Numbered from the stretch's first letter, positions 1-7,074 are shown. The stretch: 16,255 nucleotides of DNA from CAZMOK01 sp964644135 (GCA_964644135.1 CAZXWD010000072.1:1-16255), one strand, 5' to 3'. Translations and numbers: made by a program. The notes: generated from the letters alone by a model not told the origin.

Positions 1-11
1 TTTGAGGATGC

Positions 12-42
12 TTGATTAAAGGTTGATGGTTTCGTATATTTG
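12..42 (+). promoter_or_regulatory. Candidate Bacteroidota-type promoter for the eCIS operon
   Basis: A TATATTTG octamer at 35-42 fits the Bacteroidota -7 consensus TAnnTTTG exactly. A TTG at 12-14 lies 20 nt upstream, within the usual spacing of the -33 element. Transcription would start near 48-50, giving a leader of roughly 85 nt before the ATG at 136. No comparably good match was found by eye in the short gaps further down the cluster, which suggests this may drive the whole operon. The call rests on two short motifs in a 135-nt upstream stretch, so chance occurrence is possible. Confidence 0.5.
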
Positions 43-135
43 TGTAACTCGACGATCAAGCCACGTCTGATTGCTAGGACTCCGCTCTGTGTTTAGATTA
101 TTTCTTGCAACCTTGCTTTAAAATCGATCTGTATT

Positions 136-702
136 ATGATTGAAAAGGTGCTTCTTTTTATCAGGAACCAGCTCAATAATTACCTGAACCTGCGCACAGG
201 TTCGGATGATAAGTTGGAATTGGGCCCGCTCACCGACAATGAAGGGAAGATCATTGTCAAGAACGTTGGCCTCACGCTTGTGAATGTTGAGGAGGAAAAA
301 CTGATCAAGAATCAGCAGCCCTTCTTTAAAGAGACACCGCAGGGAACCATAGCCAAGGTAAACCCGAAGATCATGGTAAACCTCTACCTGCTCTTCACCA
401 CCAATTTCGGCGATGATGAGCTAAGCTACCGCGAATCGCTGAAGTTCATTTCATACATAATGAGCTTTTTCCAGACGAACCAGGTGTTCACCCCGAAGCA
501 GTTCCCCGAGCTCGACAGCAATGTGGAAAAGCTGGTAGCTGAGCTGTATACCCTGCCTTTCGAGCAACTGAACTACCTATGGGGCGCCATAGGTTCGAAA
601 TACCTTACGTCTGTGATGTACAAGATGAGGATGCTGGCCATTCACGAAGACGAGATTAAGATGGATGCACCGCCTGTAACGATTGCAAAACTCAAGACAT
701 AG
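136..702 (+). CDS. DUF4255 (Pvc16 N-terminal domain) protein; Afp16/Pvc16-like tube/sheath terminator
   Basis: This protein of 188 residues is predicted to sit at the distal end of the injection particle, where Afp16/Pvc16-type proteins stop tube and sheath growth and stabilise the tail. The family is recognisable from an amphipathic N-terminal helix (residues 1-20), the strand-rich segment NLYLLFTTNF (82-91) followed by YRESLKFISYIMSFFQ (98-113), and the C-terminal block LNYLWGAIG (145-153) leading into a YKMRML strand. It is about the size of the DUF4255 domain alone, without a long C-terminal extension. It is the first gene of the cluster, whereas the terminator is near the end in Afp/Pvc loci. 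The ATG is preceded by an AT-rich leader without a clear Shine-Dalgarno site, and the next gene starts 3 nt after the stop. No signal peptide or membrane segment is visible. The fold family is confident; the exact position in the particle is inferred from homologues. Confidence 0.88.
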   Translation: MIEKVLLFIRNQLNNYLNLRTGSDDKLELGPLTDNEGKIIVKNVGLTLVNVEEEKLIKNQQPFFKETPQGTIAKVNPKIMVNLYLLFTTNFGDDELSYRESLKFISYIMSFFQTNQVFTPKQFPELDSNVEKLVAELYTLPFEQLNYLWGAIGSKYLTSVMYKMRMLAIHEDEIKMDAPPVTIAKLKT

Positions 703-705
703 GAA

Positions 706-1752
706 ATGATACTGTTCAGGTACGATAAGCTGTTTAAATTGAGGGTGCTGCACGGGTACTACACTTCCCTTATATCCAAAGACCTCGATTTTAGGCCAAC
801 TGCATCATGCGAACAGAAACTGAACGGGAGCGGACTGAAGTTCAGAAAAGATAAGAGCGGATTCACTGTTTTTGCCGGCGTGGAAGAAGATGGCCCCCTT
901 ACAAAGTCCCTTTCCGGCCTGAACAAGCTTACTTTCGGGATCTACCTGGGAAACCCCTCCTTCATGAATTTCTCCGACCTGCCCCTCGAACAACAGACCG
1001 GCCATGTTTTCTATTTCAATAATAAAACAGTCAATAAGCAGGAGGTCTTTTCAACAGGTGAAGAATCGCTGCTTCTCCAAAAAGGGACTTATGTGGCTAA
1101 GGATGAACTGGTAAGGCTTGAAAAAGACAGTTATAAATACATCCATTCGGGTTCGGGCACAGAAAAAACTGCTCGTCTTATATTCAGTGAAACCGGTCTT
1201 GTGGTAAGGGAAAAAGAAGTGGATAAGATCGATGGGGTCTTTGAGTTTGAATTTATCCTTAAAGGACTGAAACCCGGCAAATACCACTTTGAGATCGACA
1301 GTGCCGAACTGGATAGTTTCTACCATCCGGGCGACCTGAAAACTTCCGGGCTGTTCGGGATACTCGAGATCTTTGCGTCGGTGCCGAACGACAATAAATT
1401 CTTCAACTCATCAGGCGACATCCTGTTCAAGGAATACACCCTTGCTTTCAACAACAGGAAGACCACATGGAAGTATCACATAATAAACAAGAACGGGGCA
1501 ACCCTGGCCGATCCCATAATCAGGGAACTATCCAATCCGTGGAATTTCACTGAAGTTGACGACGGGCTTTTCAGCTCGGATTCAGTTATGCCCCTGCAGG
1601 AGGAGCCCATTAAGGGGATCGAATTCCTGGCCGACAAGAACGACAGCGGCTCGGTGCTGGTGCAAAACCTGCCGAATCCGGCCGTAGAACTTATAAAACC
1701 TGATACGAACGATATATCAAAGATATACTCCGACATTAATGTTTATATATAA
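706..1752 (+). CDS. Uncharacterised eCIS-associated protein between terminator and sheath genes
   Basis: I do not recognise a named family for this protein of 348 residues. It begins with a conserved-looking hydrophobic/basic block (FRYDKLFKLRVLHGYY, residues 4-19) followed by a Pro/Thr turn. The rest alternates short hydrophobic and polar stretches typical of beta-sandwich proteins. One strand-turn-strand segment, LKGLKPGKYHFEID (about 186-199), resembles segments in immunoglobulin-like or carbohydrate-binding-like folds. There is no signal peptide, transmembrane helix or catalytic motif visible. Its start follows the terminator stop by 3 nt, with only a weak AGGAA upstream, and the sheath gene follows after 17 nt, so it is embedded among structural genes and likely co-translated with them. 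My inference is a structural role near the cap, such as an adaptor between terminator and sheath/tube; a surface decoration or chaperone is also possible. Confidence 0.7.
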   Translation: MILFRYDKLFKLRVLHGYYTSLISKDLDFRPTASCEQKLNGSGLKFRKDKSGFTVFAGVEEDGPLTKSLSGLNKLTFGIYLGNPSFMNFSDLPLEQQTGHVFYFNNKTVNKQEVFSTGEESLLLQKGTYVAKDELVRLEKDSYKYIHSGSGTEKTARLIFSETGLVVREKEVDKIDGVFEFEFILKGLKPGKYHFEIDSAELDSFYHPGDLKTSGLFGILEIFASVPNDNKFFNSSGDILFKEYTLAFNNRKTTWKYHIINKNGATLADPIIRELSNPWNFTEVDDGLFSSDSVMPLQEEPIKGIEFLADKNDSGSVLVQNLPNPAVELIKPDTNDISKIYSDINVYI

Positions 1753-1769
1753 TTTAAAACCATTCAATT

Positions 1770-3182
1770 ATGGCAAAGACGTATAAAACACCAGGGGTTT
1801 ACATCGAAGAGATCTCCCTGTTACCCCCCTCTATCGCAGCAGTGGAAACAGCTATCCCTGCTTTCATCGGCTATACCGAAAAAGCCGAGAAGGATAACGA
1901 GGATTTGACAAACGTACCCACAAAGATCAAATCTTTGCTGGAGTACCAACAGTATTTTGGCGGGGCAGAACCGGAAACGGGCATAGCCGTCAATCTTAAC
2001 GATGAATACGATTCATCGGAAAACCTTATATCAAGGAAAATACAGGTGCCGGCACCTTCAACTACCTCCAATTTTCTGATGTATTACAGCCTGCAAATGT
2101 TCTTTGCAAACGGTGGCGGGCAGTGCTACATCATATCTGTGGGCAGTTATTCGGATGCCATCAGCAAGACCGACCTTGGCGCCAACGGTGGCCTGAGCCA
2201 CCTTGAGAAGGAGGATGAGCCCACGCTCATTGTTTTCCCAGATGCCACAGCCATCACAACGGCAGCAAATTTCTACGGCCTCTTCGAAGATGCACTGAAA
2301 CAGTGCACCAAGCTGCAGGACCGCTTTACGCTGATTGATACATTCAGCGAGGCCGCCGGTTTTGACGATGGCCTGCGGAACAACATCAGCCTTGGAACTG
2401 ATTACCTGAAGTACGGAGCGGCTTACTATCCGTATCTAAAGACTACGCTTCCCTACGTCTATGAAGAAGATGACGTTACTATCACTCACACGGTAACCAA
2501 CCCGCCTGCTTCCTATACCGATTATAATGGCCAGAGCGTTGCCGATGTGGCTGACAATACCGAGTTGTACAACCAGATCAAGCTGGAGCTCGAAAAGCTT
2601 ACCGTTACGCTTCCGCCGTCAAGTGCAATCGCAGGGATCATAGCCCGCGTCGATTCCAACCGTGGCGTATGGAAAGCCCCGGCCAATGTCGGCGTAATGG
2701 AAGTGATAGGACCGAACAAGAAGGTCAGCAGCCAGGATCAGGAATCCTTGAACGTGCATACCTCGGGCAAATCCATTAACGTGATCCGTTCCTTCGCAGG
2801 AAAAGGCACGCTGGTATGGGGTTCGCGTACACTTGCCGGTAACGACAACGAATGGCGCTATGTGCCTGTCAGGAGGTTTTTCAATTTTGCCGAGGAATCG
2901 ATCAAGAAAGGCACACAGTGGGTTGTATTCGAGCCTAATGATGCCAACACCTGGGTCAGGGTGAAGGCCATGATCGAGAACTTCCTGATCAAGCAGTGGC
3001 GTGCGGGTGCGCTGGCCGGTGCAAAACCTGAAGATGCTTTCTTCGTGAAGGTTGGGCTTGGCGAAACAATGACTTCGCTCGATATACTCGAAGGCAGGAT
3101 GAACATCGAAATAGGAATGGCCGTGGTAAGGCCTGCTGAGTTCATCATCCTCAAGTTCTCACATAAATTGCAGCAAAGCTGA
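1770..3182 (+). CDS. Contractile sheath protein (phage tail sheath family; Afp2-4/Pvc2-4-like)
   Basis: This 470-residue protein forms the outer contractile cylinder. The N-terminus TYKTPGVYIEEISLLPPS (4-21), followed by AIPAFIGYTE (28-37), is the classic tail-sheath start that supplies the inter-subunit handshake strand. The C-terminal half carries the sheath-core signatures NRGVWKAPAN (297-306), GKGTLVWGSRTLAG (344-357), the RRFFNFAEESIKKGTQW region (368-384) and the terminal strand block RPAEFIILKFSH (454-465). Residues about 228-265 are polar, Thr/Asp/Tyr-rich and likely form a surface-exposed insertion. Length fits a mid-sized eCIS sheath. Only one sheath gene is present here, whereas Afp encodes three. 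The start follows an A/T-rich 17-nt leader. A 50-nt gap, the largest in the cluster, separates it from the tube gene. Confidence 0.97.
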   Translation: MAKTYKTPGVYIEEISLLPPSIAAVETAIPAFIGYTEKAEKDNEDLTNVPTKIKSLLEYQQYFGGAEPETGIAVNLNDEYDSSENLISRKIQVPAPSTTSNFLMYYSLQMFFANGGGQCYIISVGSYSDAISKTDLGANGGLSHLEKEDEPTLIVFPDATAITTAANFYGLFEDALKQCTKLQDRFTLIDTFSEAAGFDDGLRNNISLGTDYLKYGAAYYPYLKTTLPYVYEEDDVTITHTVTNPPASYTDYNGQSVADVADNTELYNQIKLELEKLTVTLPPSSAIAGIIARVDSNRGVWKAPANVGVMEVIGPNKKVSSQDQESLNVHTSGKSINVIRSFAGKGTLVWGSRTLAGNDNEWRYVPVRRFFNFAEESIKKGTQWVVFEPNDANTWVRVKAMIENFLIKQWRAGALAGAKPEDAFFVKVGLGETMTSLDILEGRMNIEIGMAVVRPAEFIILKFSHKLQQS

Positions 3183-3204
3183 TGATCACTTAATCAATTC
3201 ATTG

Positions 3205-3232
3205 AAAGTAAATAACTTAAAATAACAGAAAA
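3205..3232 (+). promoter_or_regulatory. A-rich translation leader ahead of the major tube gene
   Basis: The 28 nt before the tube start codon are very A-rich and almost free of G, with no Shine-Dalgarno motif. In Bacteroidota, unstructured A-rich leaders are a known feature of strongly translated genes. The tube protein is needed in many copies, so a strong leader here is plausible. No TAnnTTTG promoter match or terminator hairpin was found in the surrounding 50-nt gap. The functional reading is an inference. Confidence 0.3.
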
Positions 3233-3664
3233 ATGGCAGAATATCCATTACCAAAGTTTCATTTCCAGGTCGACTGGGGTGGTACAAAACTTGGTTTTTC
3301 AGAAGTTTCCGGACTGAACGTGGAAACGCAGGTCATTGAATACCGTGATGGCAGTATGCCGGAATACAGCAAAGTGAAGATGCCCGGCATGCAGAAATTC
3401 GGGAATCTGACCCTTAAGAGGGGAATGTTCCAGAGTGACAACGAGTTCTACGACTGGTGGAATACGGTGAAACAGACCAAGATCGAAAGGCGCGACATCA
3501 CCATAAGCCTTCTTAACGAGGAGCATGAGCCCGTCATGACCTGGAAGGTCAAAAATGCCTGGCCCACAAAGGTCCAGAGCACCGACCTCAAGGCCGACGG
3601 AAACGATGTGGCCATTGAAACACTCGAACTGGCCCATGAAGGCCTGACCATGGAAATGGCATAA
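3233..3664 (+). CDS. Inner tube protein, major subunit (T4 gp19 family; Afp1/Pvc1-like)
   Basis: This 143-residue protein is predicted to stack as hexameric rings forming the rigid inner tube that carries cargo and is driven into the target. The gp19/Hcp-like family is recognised from KFHFQVDWGG (8-17), FSEVSGL (22-28), the IEYRDG turn (35-40), the KRGMF strand (62-66) and the C-terminal block LLNEEHEPVMTWKVKNAWP (93-111) ending in a final strand, ETLELAHEGL (129-138). Length and motif order match Afp1/Pvc1-type tubes. It precedes a second, divergent tube gene, and the pair lies directly after the sheath gene. The shorter loops compared with the downstream paralogue suggest this is the repeated shaft subunit rather than the baseplate-proximal ring. 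Confidence 0.95.
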   Translation: MAEYPLPKFHFQVDWGGTKLGFSEVSGLNVETQVIEYRDGSMPEYSKVKMPGMQKFGNLTLKRGMFQSDNEFYDWWNTVKQTKIERRDITISLLNEEHEPVMTWKVKNAWPTKVQSTDLKADGNDVAIETLELAHEGLTMEMA

Positions 3665-3685
3665 TAAATCATTAACCTGGGAATT

Positions 3686-4132
3686 ATGGGTTTCGAATAT
3701 CCTCCGGTCGGGTTTCATTTTTCAGTGGTGTTTGAATTGTTCCCGCAGCTTCCTAACGATTTCAGGTTCCAGTCGGTCGAAGGGCTGACAGTGGACGTTG
3801 AAACCGAAGATTTTAAGGAGGGCGGCGAGAACCGGTTCGTACACAAGCTGCCCAAAAGGACTAAATACCACGATATAGTGCTCAAGCGGGGCATGTTCCT
3901 TGGCTCGGGGATTGTTTTATGGTGCAGGAATGCGATAGAAAGCTTCAACTTCCAGCCTACCAACGTGATCATAACCCTGCTGAACGAAGACCATGCGCCG
4001 CTGGCTGCCTGGTATGTTGTAAACGCATTTCCGATATCCTGGTCAGTCTCGGATTTAAATGCTGAACAGAATAAGCTGGTCATCGAATCCATCAAGCTCA
4101 GGTATAATTATTTCAAAACATTAAGGGTGTAA
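3686..4132 (+). CDS. Second tube protein (T4 gp19 family; Afp5/Pvc5-like, baseplate-proximal ring)
   Basis: A 148-residue paralogue of the preceding tube gene. Shared landmarks are the aromatic N-terminal strand (GFHFSVVFEL, 9-18), FQSVEGLTVDVET (28-40), KRGMF (67-71), and the C-terminal block ITLLNEDHAPLAAWYVVNAF (96-115) followed by the strand VIESIKLRYNYF (132-143). It differs in the early loop (LPNDFRF) and in replacing YRDG by FKEGGENRF, and it ends in an aromatic/basic tail instead of GLTMEMA. In Afp/Pvc particles, the divergent tube paralogue next to the Afp6/Afp7 genes forms the first ring that docks the tube on the hub. Its place immediately before the DUF5908 and LysM genes supports that role here. 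The assignment to the first ring is by synteny. Confidence 0.9.
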   Translation: MGFEYPPVGFHFSVVFELFPQLPNDFRFQSVEGLTVDVETEDFKEGGENRFVHKLPKRTKYHDIVLKRGMFLGSGIVLWCRNAIESFNFQPTNVIITLLNEDHAPLAAWYVVNAFPISWSVSDLNAEQNKLVIESIKLRYNYFKTLRV

Positions 4133-4136
4133 CGCT

Positions 4137-4295
4137 ATGCCAATAGAGATAAGGGAACTGATAATACGGTCGACCATCAGCGATGAGGCCGGGGAAAGCC
4201 CCGGTGAACAAGCCCCTGTAGTAAACAAGCGGGAGATCATCGAAGATTGTGTTGACCAGGTGCTGGAAATACTGAAAAGAAAAGAGGAACGATGA
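4137..4295 (+). CDS. DUF5908 family eCIS microprotein (Afp6/Pvc6 position)
   Basis: This 52-residue ORF is short enough to be missed by automatic gene callers. It starts with MPIEIRELIIRSTI (1-14), the hallmark of the DUF5908 family found in eCIS loci. A short Glu/Gly/Pro-rich linker (about 17-27) follows, then a charged helix, NKREIIEDCVDQVLEILKRK (30-49). The start lies 4 nt after the tube stop and the stop lies 1 nt before the next ATG, so translation is almost certainly coupled on both sides. Position between the second tube gene and the LysM gene matches Afp6/Pvc6. The function is unknown; the conserved strand-linker-helix layout suggests a small protein that binds a baseplate or tube partner during assembly. 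Confidence 0.88.
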   Translation: MPIEIRELIIRSTISDEAGESPGEQAPVVNKREIIEDCVDQVLEILKRKEER

Positions 4296-4296
4296 T

Positions 4297-5034
4297 ATGG
4301 ACCTGATAACAGGACTTGAGGGACAGCTTACCAAGCTTAAGATCAGTGTTTGCGAGGATACCGAGCCGTATGCCCCGCGATCGGGGGAAGATTTTGAATA
4401 TGAGGCTTTGATCAACCCTGAAAAGATCCACAGGGAGTTCAAGGCTGTTTATGATGAATCGCAGGGCGAAGGCACCACGGGCACCGATCCGAGGTTCCGA
4501 ATGCAGCTTCCCCAGAAGCTCAACATCGACCTGCTGTTCGACGGTACAGGTGTTGTTGCCAACGACAAGTTTCCCGGTTCGAACCTGCTCGGGCTGAGCC
4601 AGCCCGAGACCGTGGCCGACCAGGTGGCAAAGTTCAAGAGCATTGTCTTTGAATACGACGGCACCAAGCACTCACCGAACTTGCTGCAGGTCCAGTGGGG
4701 CGACTTCCTCTTTAAAGGACGGCTGAAGGACCTGACCCTCAAATACACGCTTTTCAACCCTGACGGAACCCCTTTGCGCGCAACGGCAACCTGTAAGTTC
4801 GTTGAGTCGATAGATGATGCCCTCAGGGCGGCCAAAGAAAAAGCGGAATCACCTGACCTTACCCACATAAGACCGGTGAAGGAAGGGGAAAGCCTGCCGC
4901 TGATGGCACACAGGATCTATCTCGATCCATCCTATTATGTTGAGGTGGCCAGGGCAAACAGGCTGAAGAGTGTAAGATCGCTTGAGACAGGTATGCAGAT
5001 CCATTTTCCACCGGTAAAGAAGAAAGATAAATGA
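4297..5034 (+). CDS. eCIS tube/baseplate connector with C-terminal LysM-like domain (Afp7/Pvc7-like)
   Basis: This 245-residue protein belongs to the contractile injection system tube-protein family (Afp7/Pvc7; functional analogue of T4 gp53), which attaches the tube-sheath complex to the hub. The N-terminal part (about 1-170) has the family pattern: KLKISVCED (13-21), FEYEALINPEKIHREFKAVY (33-52), LPQKLNIDLLFDGTGVV (71-87), and the strand pair LLQVQWGDFLFKGRL (129-143). A charged helical linker leads to a LysM-like module (about 191-240) with VKEGESLPLMAHRIY and a closing METGMQ/IHFPP-type turn (LETGMQIHFPP, 229-239). In phage and eCIS baseplates this LysM acts as a structural protein-binding domain and need not bind peptidoglycan. 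The stop overlaps the next start by ATGA. No signal peptide is present, consistent with assembly in the cytoplasm. Confidence 0.93.
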   Translation: MDLITGLEGQLTKLKISVCEDTEPYAPRSGEDFEYEALINPEKIHREFKAVYDESQGEGTTGTDPRFRMQLPQKLNIDLLFDGTGVVANDKFPGSNLLGLSQPETVADQVAKFKSIVFEYDGTKHSPNLLQVQWGDFLFKGRLKDLTLKYTLFNPDGTPLRATATCKFVESIDDALRAAKEKAESPDLTHIRPVKEGESLPLMAHRIYLDPSYYVEVARANRLKSVRSLETGMQIHFPPVKKKDK

Positions 5035-6779
5035 GCGAAGAAAGGACCATACCAACTCCCGCAAGGGCTGACATTGTGACCTTTACTATACTGGTCGATG
5101 GAACTGCATTGCCCAGTGAGATCAGTTTTCTCGGGATCCACATCATCAAAGAGGTCAACAGGATCCCTTATGCCAGAGTGATTGTGAGGGATGGGGATGC
5201 TGCCGCTGAGGATTTCCCGGTGAGCAACGAGGATTACTTCGTTCCCGGTAATGAGATCGAGATCAAGCTTGGGTACCGTTCTGATGAAAAAACGGTTTTC
5301 AAGGGAATTATCGTAAGGCATAATATCAGTGTAAAACGGAACAGGCCACCACGGCTCGAGATCGAATGCAAGGATAAAGCATTCAGGACTACCCTAAACA
5401 GAAAGAACAAGTACTTCCATGAAATGAAAGACAGTGATGTTTTTGATGAGATAATGGGTGATTACGAGCTGGAAAAGGACCTGGAAGCAACGTCCTATAC
5501 CCATCCCAAACTGGTTCAGTATAATGTAACCGATTGGGATTTCATTGTCACCCGGGCTGAGGCTGCCGGTCAAGTTGTCCTTGCTGACGACGGTAAGATC
5601 ACCACAAAAGCCCCGGCTACTTCTGATGACCCGGTGCTTTCACTGACATACGGGGCCAATATACTTGAACTTGAAGCCGACATGGATGCCGAAAGGCAGC
5701 ATGCCGAACTACGGTCCTTTTCATGGAGCCCGGCCAACCAGGAGCTGAGCGAAGGCGAAGCTGGTGACCCGGGCATTGATGAGCCCGGTGATCTCCCGGG
5801 TGAGGACCTCTCTGAAGTCGGCACCTCCGATGCAATCAACTACAGCCATGCCGGGGAAAGGCCGGAAGAAGAGCTTATTGCGTGGTCAGAGTCGGGGATG
5901 CTCCGCAACAGGCTTTCCAAGATAATCGGCAGGGTTGCCTTCCAGGGATTCGCCGATGTGAGGATAGGCAGCGTGATAGAGATGAACGGTTTAGGTGAGC
6001 GGTTCAATGGAAAATACTATGTTGCCTCAGTTGTTCACGAGGTGTCGGCAGGGAACTGGATCACGAATGTCCAGTTCGGGCTTTCCGATAAATGGTTCTC
6101 GGAATCGGTGAAGTCGGCCCCGCCAAAAGCCTCCGGACTGATACCCCCGGTAAACGGGTTGCATGTGGGAATAGCCACAGCGCTCCAGGATGACCCTGAC
6201 GGCGAATACAGGGTGAAGGTGAAGGTACCGGTGATCGACAGTGAAGATGAGGGCATATGGGCAAGGATCGCAACGCTCGATGCGGGCGACAGCCGCGGCA
6301 CTTTTTTCCGTCCCGAAATAGGCGATGAGGTGATCGTGGGTTTCCTGAACGACGACCCGAGGGATGCCGTGATACTCGGAATGGTGCACAGCAGCGCCAA
6401 ACCGGCGCCACTTGAGCCATCCGATGACAATCATGAAAAAGGCTATGTGAGCAGGGGGGAAATGAAACTGATCTTCAATGATGAGGATAACATCATCACG
6501 GTTGAAACCCCTAATGGAAATAAGGTTGAACTGTCTGAATCGGAAGGGGGGATCCTTATTGAAGACGAAAACGGGAACAAGATCGAGATGACCAGTTCGG
6601 GGATCGCCATGGATTCACCAGGTGATCTTGAACTGAAGGCAACAGGGGATGTAAATATTGAAGGCACCAATGTGAATATCAAGGCCAATGCCAATTTCAA
6701 GGCCGAAGGGTCGGCCGGCTCGGAGGTGTCTTCATCGGCGATAATGACAGTTAAAGGAAGTTTGGTACAGATAAACTAA
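5031..6779 (+). CDS. VgrG-like hub and spike protein (gp27-gp5 fusion; Afp8/Pvc8-like)
   Basis: This 582-residue trimeric hub protein links the tube to the membrane-piercing tip. The N-terminal gp27-like region (about 15-355) has VTFTILVDGTALP (16-28), the barrel segment FVPGNEIEIKLGY (70-82), VFKGIIVRH (89-97) and a second barrel ending near QFGLSDKWF (348-356). The gp5-type OB-fold follows (about 374-455), with GIATALQDDPDGEYRVKVKV (380-399), WARIATLDAGDSRGTFFRPE (410-429), GDEVIVGFLNDDPRDAVILG (431-450). The C-terminus is a beta-helical needle (about 475-582) of short repeats such as IEDENGNKIEM and LKATGDVNIEG. There is no lysozyme insertion between OB-fold and needle. An acidic Gly/Pro/Glu-rich stretch (about 236-268) lies inside the hub region. 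The ATGA overlap with the LysM gene implies translational coupling; the PAAR gene follows 7 nt after the stop. Confidence 0.95.
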   Translation: MSEERTIPTPARADIVTFTILVDGTALPSEISFLGIHIIKEVNRIPYARVIVRDGDAAAEDFPVSNEDYFVPGNEIEIKLGYRSDEKTVFKGIIVRHNISVKRNRPPRLEIECKDKAFRTTLNRKNKYFHEMKDSDVFDEIMGDYELEKDLEATSYTHPKLVQYNVTDWDFIVTRAEAAGQVVLADDGKITTKAPATSDDPVLSLTYGANILELEADMDAERQHAELRSFSWSPANQELSEGEAGDPGIDEPGDLPGEDLSEVGTSDAINYSHAGERPEEELIAWSESGMLRNRLSKIIGRVAFQGFADVRIGSVIEMNGLGERFNGKYYVASVVHEVSAGNWITNVQFGLSDKWFSESVKSAPPKASGLIPPVNGLHVGIATALQDDPDGEYRVKVKVPVIDSEDEGIWARIATLDAGDSRGTFFRPEIGDEVIVGFLNDDPRDAVILGMVHSSAKPAPLEPSDDNHEKGYVSRGEMKLIFNDEDNIITVETPNGNKVELSESEGGILIEDENGNKIEMTSSGIAMDSPGDLELKATGDVNIEGTNVNIKANANFKAEGSAGSEVSSSAIMTVKGSLVQIN

Positions 6780-6786
6780 GAAAGAT

Positions 6787-7074
6787 ATGCCACCAGCAGC
6801 AAGAGCAGGAGATATGCATGTTTGCCCGATGGTTACGGGAACGGTACCCCATGTGGGCGGTCCGGTAATGCCACCGGGCGAGCCAACGGTGCTGATTGCG
6901 GGTATGCCCGCGGCGAGGGTGGGGGATATGGCCACCTGCACCGGCCCGCCCGATACCATTGTGGTCGGTTCGGGAACAGTGTTTATCGGCGGGATGCCGG
7001 CAGCAAGGCTGGGCGACCAGACAGCCCACGGCGGCTCCATTCTGATGGGCGAACCAACAGTATTGATAGGATAG
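6787..7074 (+). CDS. PAAR-domain spike tip protein (Afp10/Pvc10-like)
   Basis: A 95-residue stand-alone PAAR protein that caps the VgrG-like needle to form the sharp tip. It opens with MPPAARAGDMHVCP, has three quasi-repeats of a Gly-rich turn (GEPTVLIAGMPAARVGDM at 31-48, GSGTVFIGGMPAARLGDQ at 61-78, and GEPTVLIG at the end), and carries candidate zinc ligands H11, C13, C51 and H81. The length is that of the PAAR domain alone, so there is no C-terminal toxin extension. It lies between the spike and gp25 genes, the reverse of the Afp9-Afp10 order. The start was chosen because it begins directly with the domain and lies 7 nt from the upstream stop behind an AAAGA sequence. Which residues bind zinc is inferred from the family. 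Confidence 0.95.
   Translation: MPPAARAGDMHVCPMVTGTVPHVGGPVMPPGEPTVLIAGMPAARVGDMATCTGPPDTIVVGSGTVFIGGMPAARLGDQTAHGGSILMGEPTVLIG

Noticed and set aside
3183..3232. Possible promoter or terminator in the gap between the sheath and tube genes
   Set aside because: No TAnnTTTG with a properly spaced TTG and no stable inverted repeat with a T tract was found; only the A-rich leader is supportable.
3299..3718. Open frame of 139 codons on the minus strand across the tube gene
   Set aside because: It lies antisense to the well-supported tube gene and runs into the next one; its translation shows no family features and has biased composition.
4237..4671. Minus-strand open frame of 144 codons over the DUF5908 and LysM genes
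   Set aside because: It overlaps two genes with clear family motifs on the plus strand and has no own start context or recognisable domain.
4861..5031. LysM-like domain read as evidence of a peptidoglycan hydrolase
   Set aside because: No catalytic domain is attached, and LysM modules in Afp7/gp53-type proteins are structural.
5760..5815. cccgg-rich short repeats in the spike gene as a regulatory or recombination site
   Set aside because: They are in frame and explained by Pro-Gly/Glu codons of a low-complexity loop; no longer direct or inverted repeat is present.
6027..6434. Several overlapping minus-strand open frames across the spike gene
   Set aside because: Three frames open together, typical of a stretch with few antisense stop codons; the translations are His/Arg/Pro-rich and unlike real proteins.
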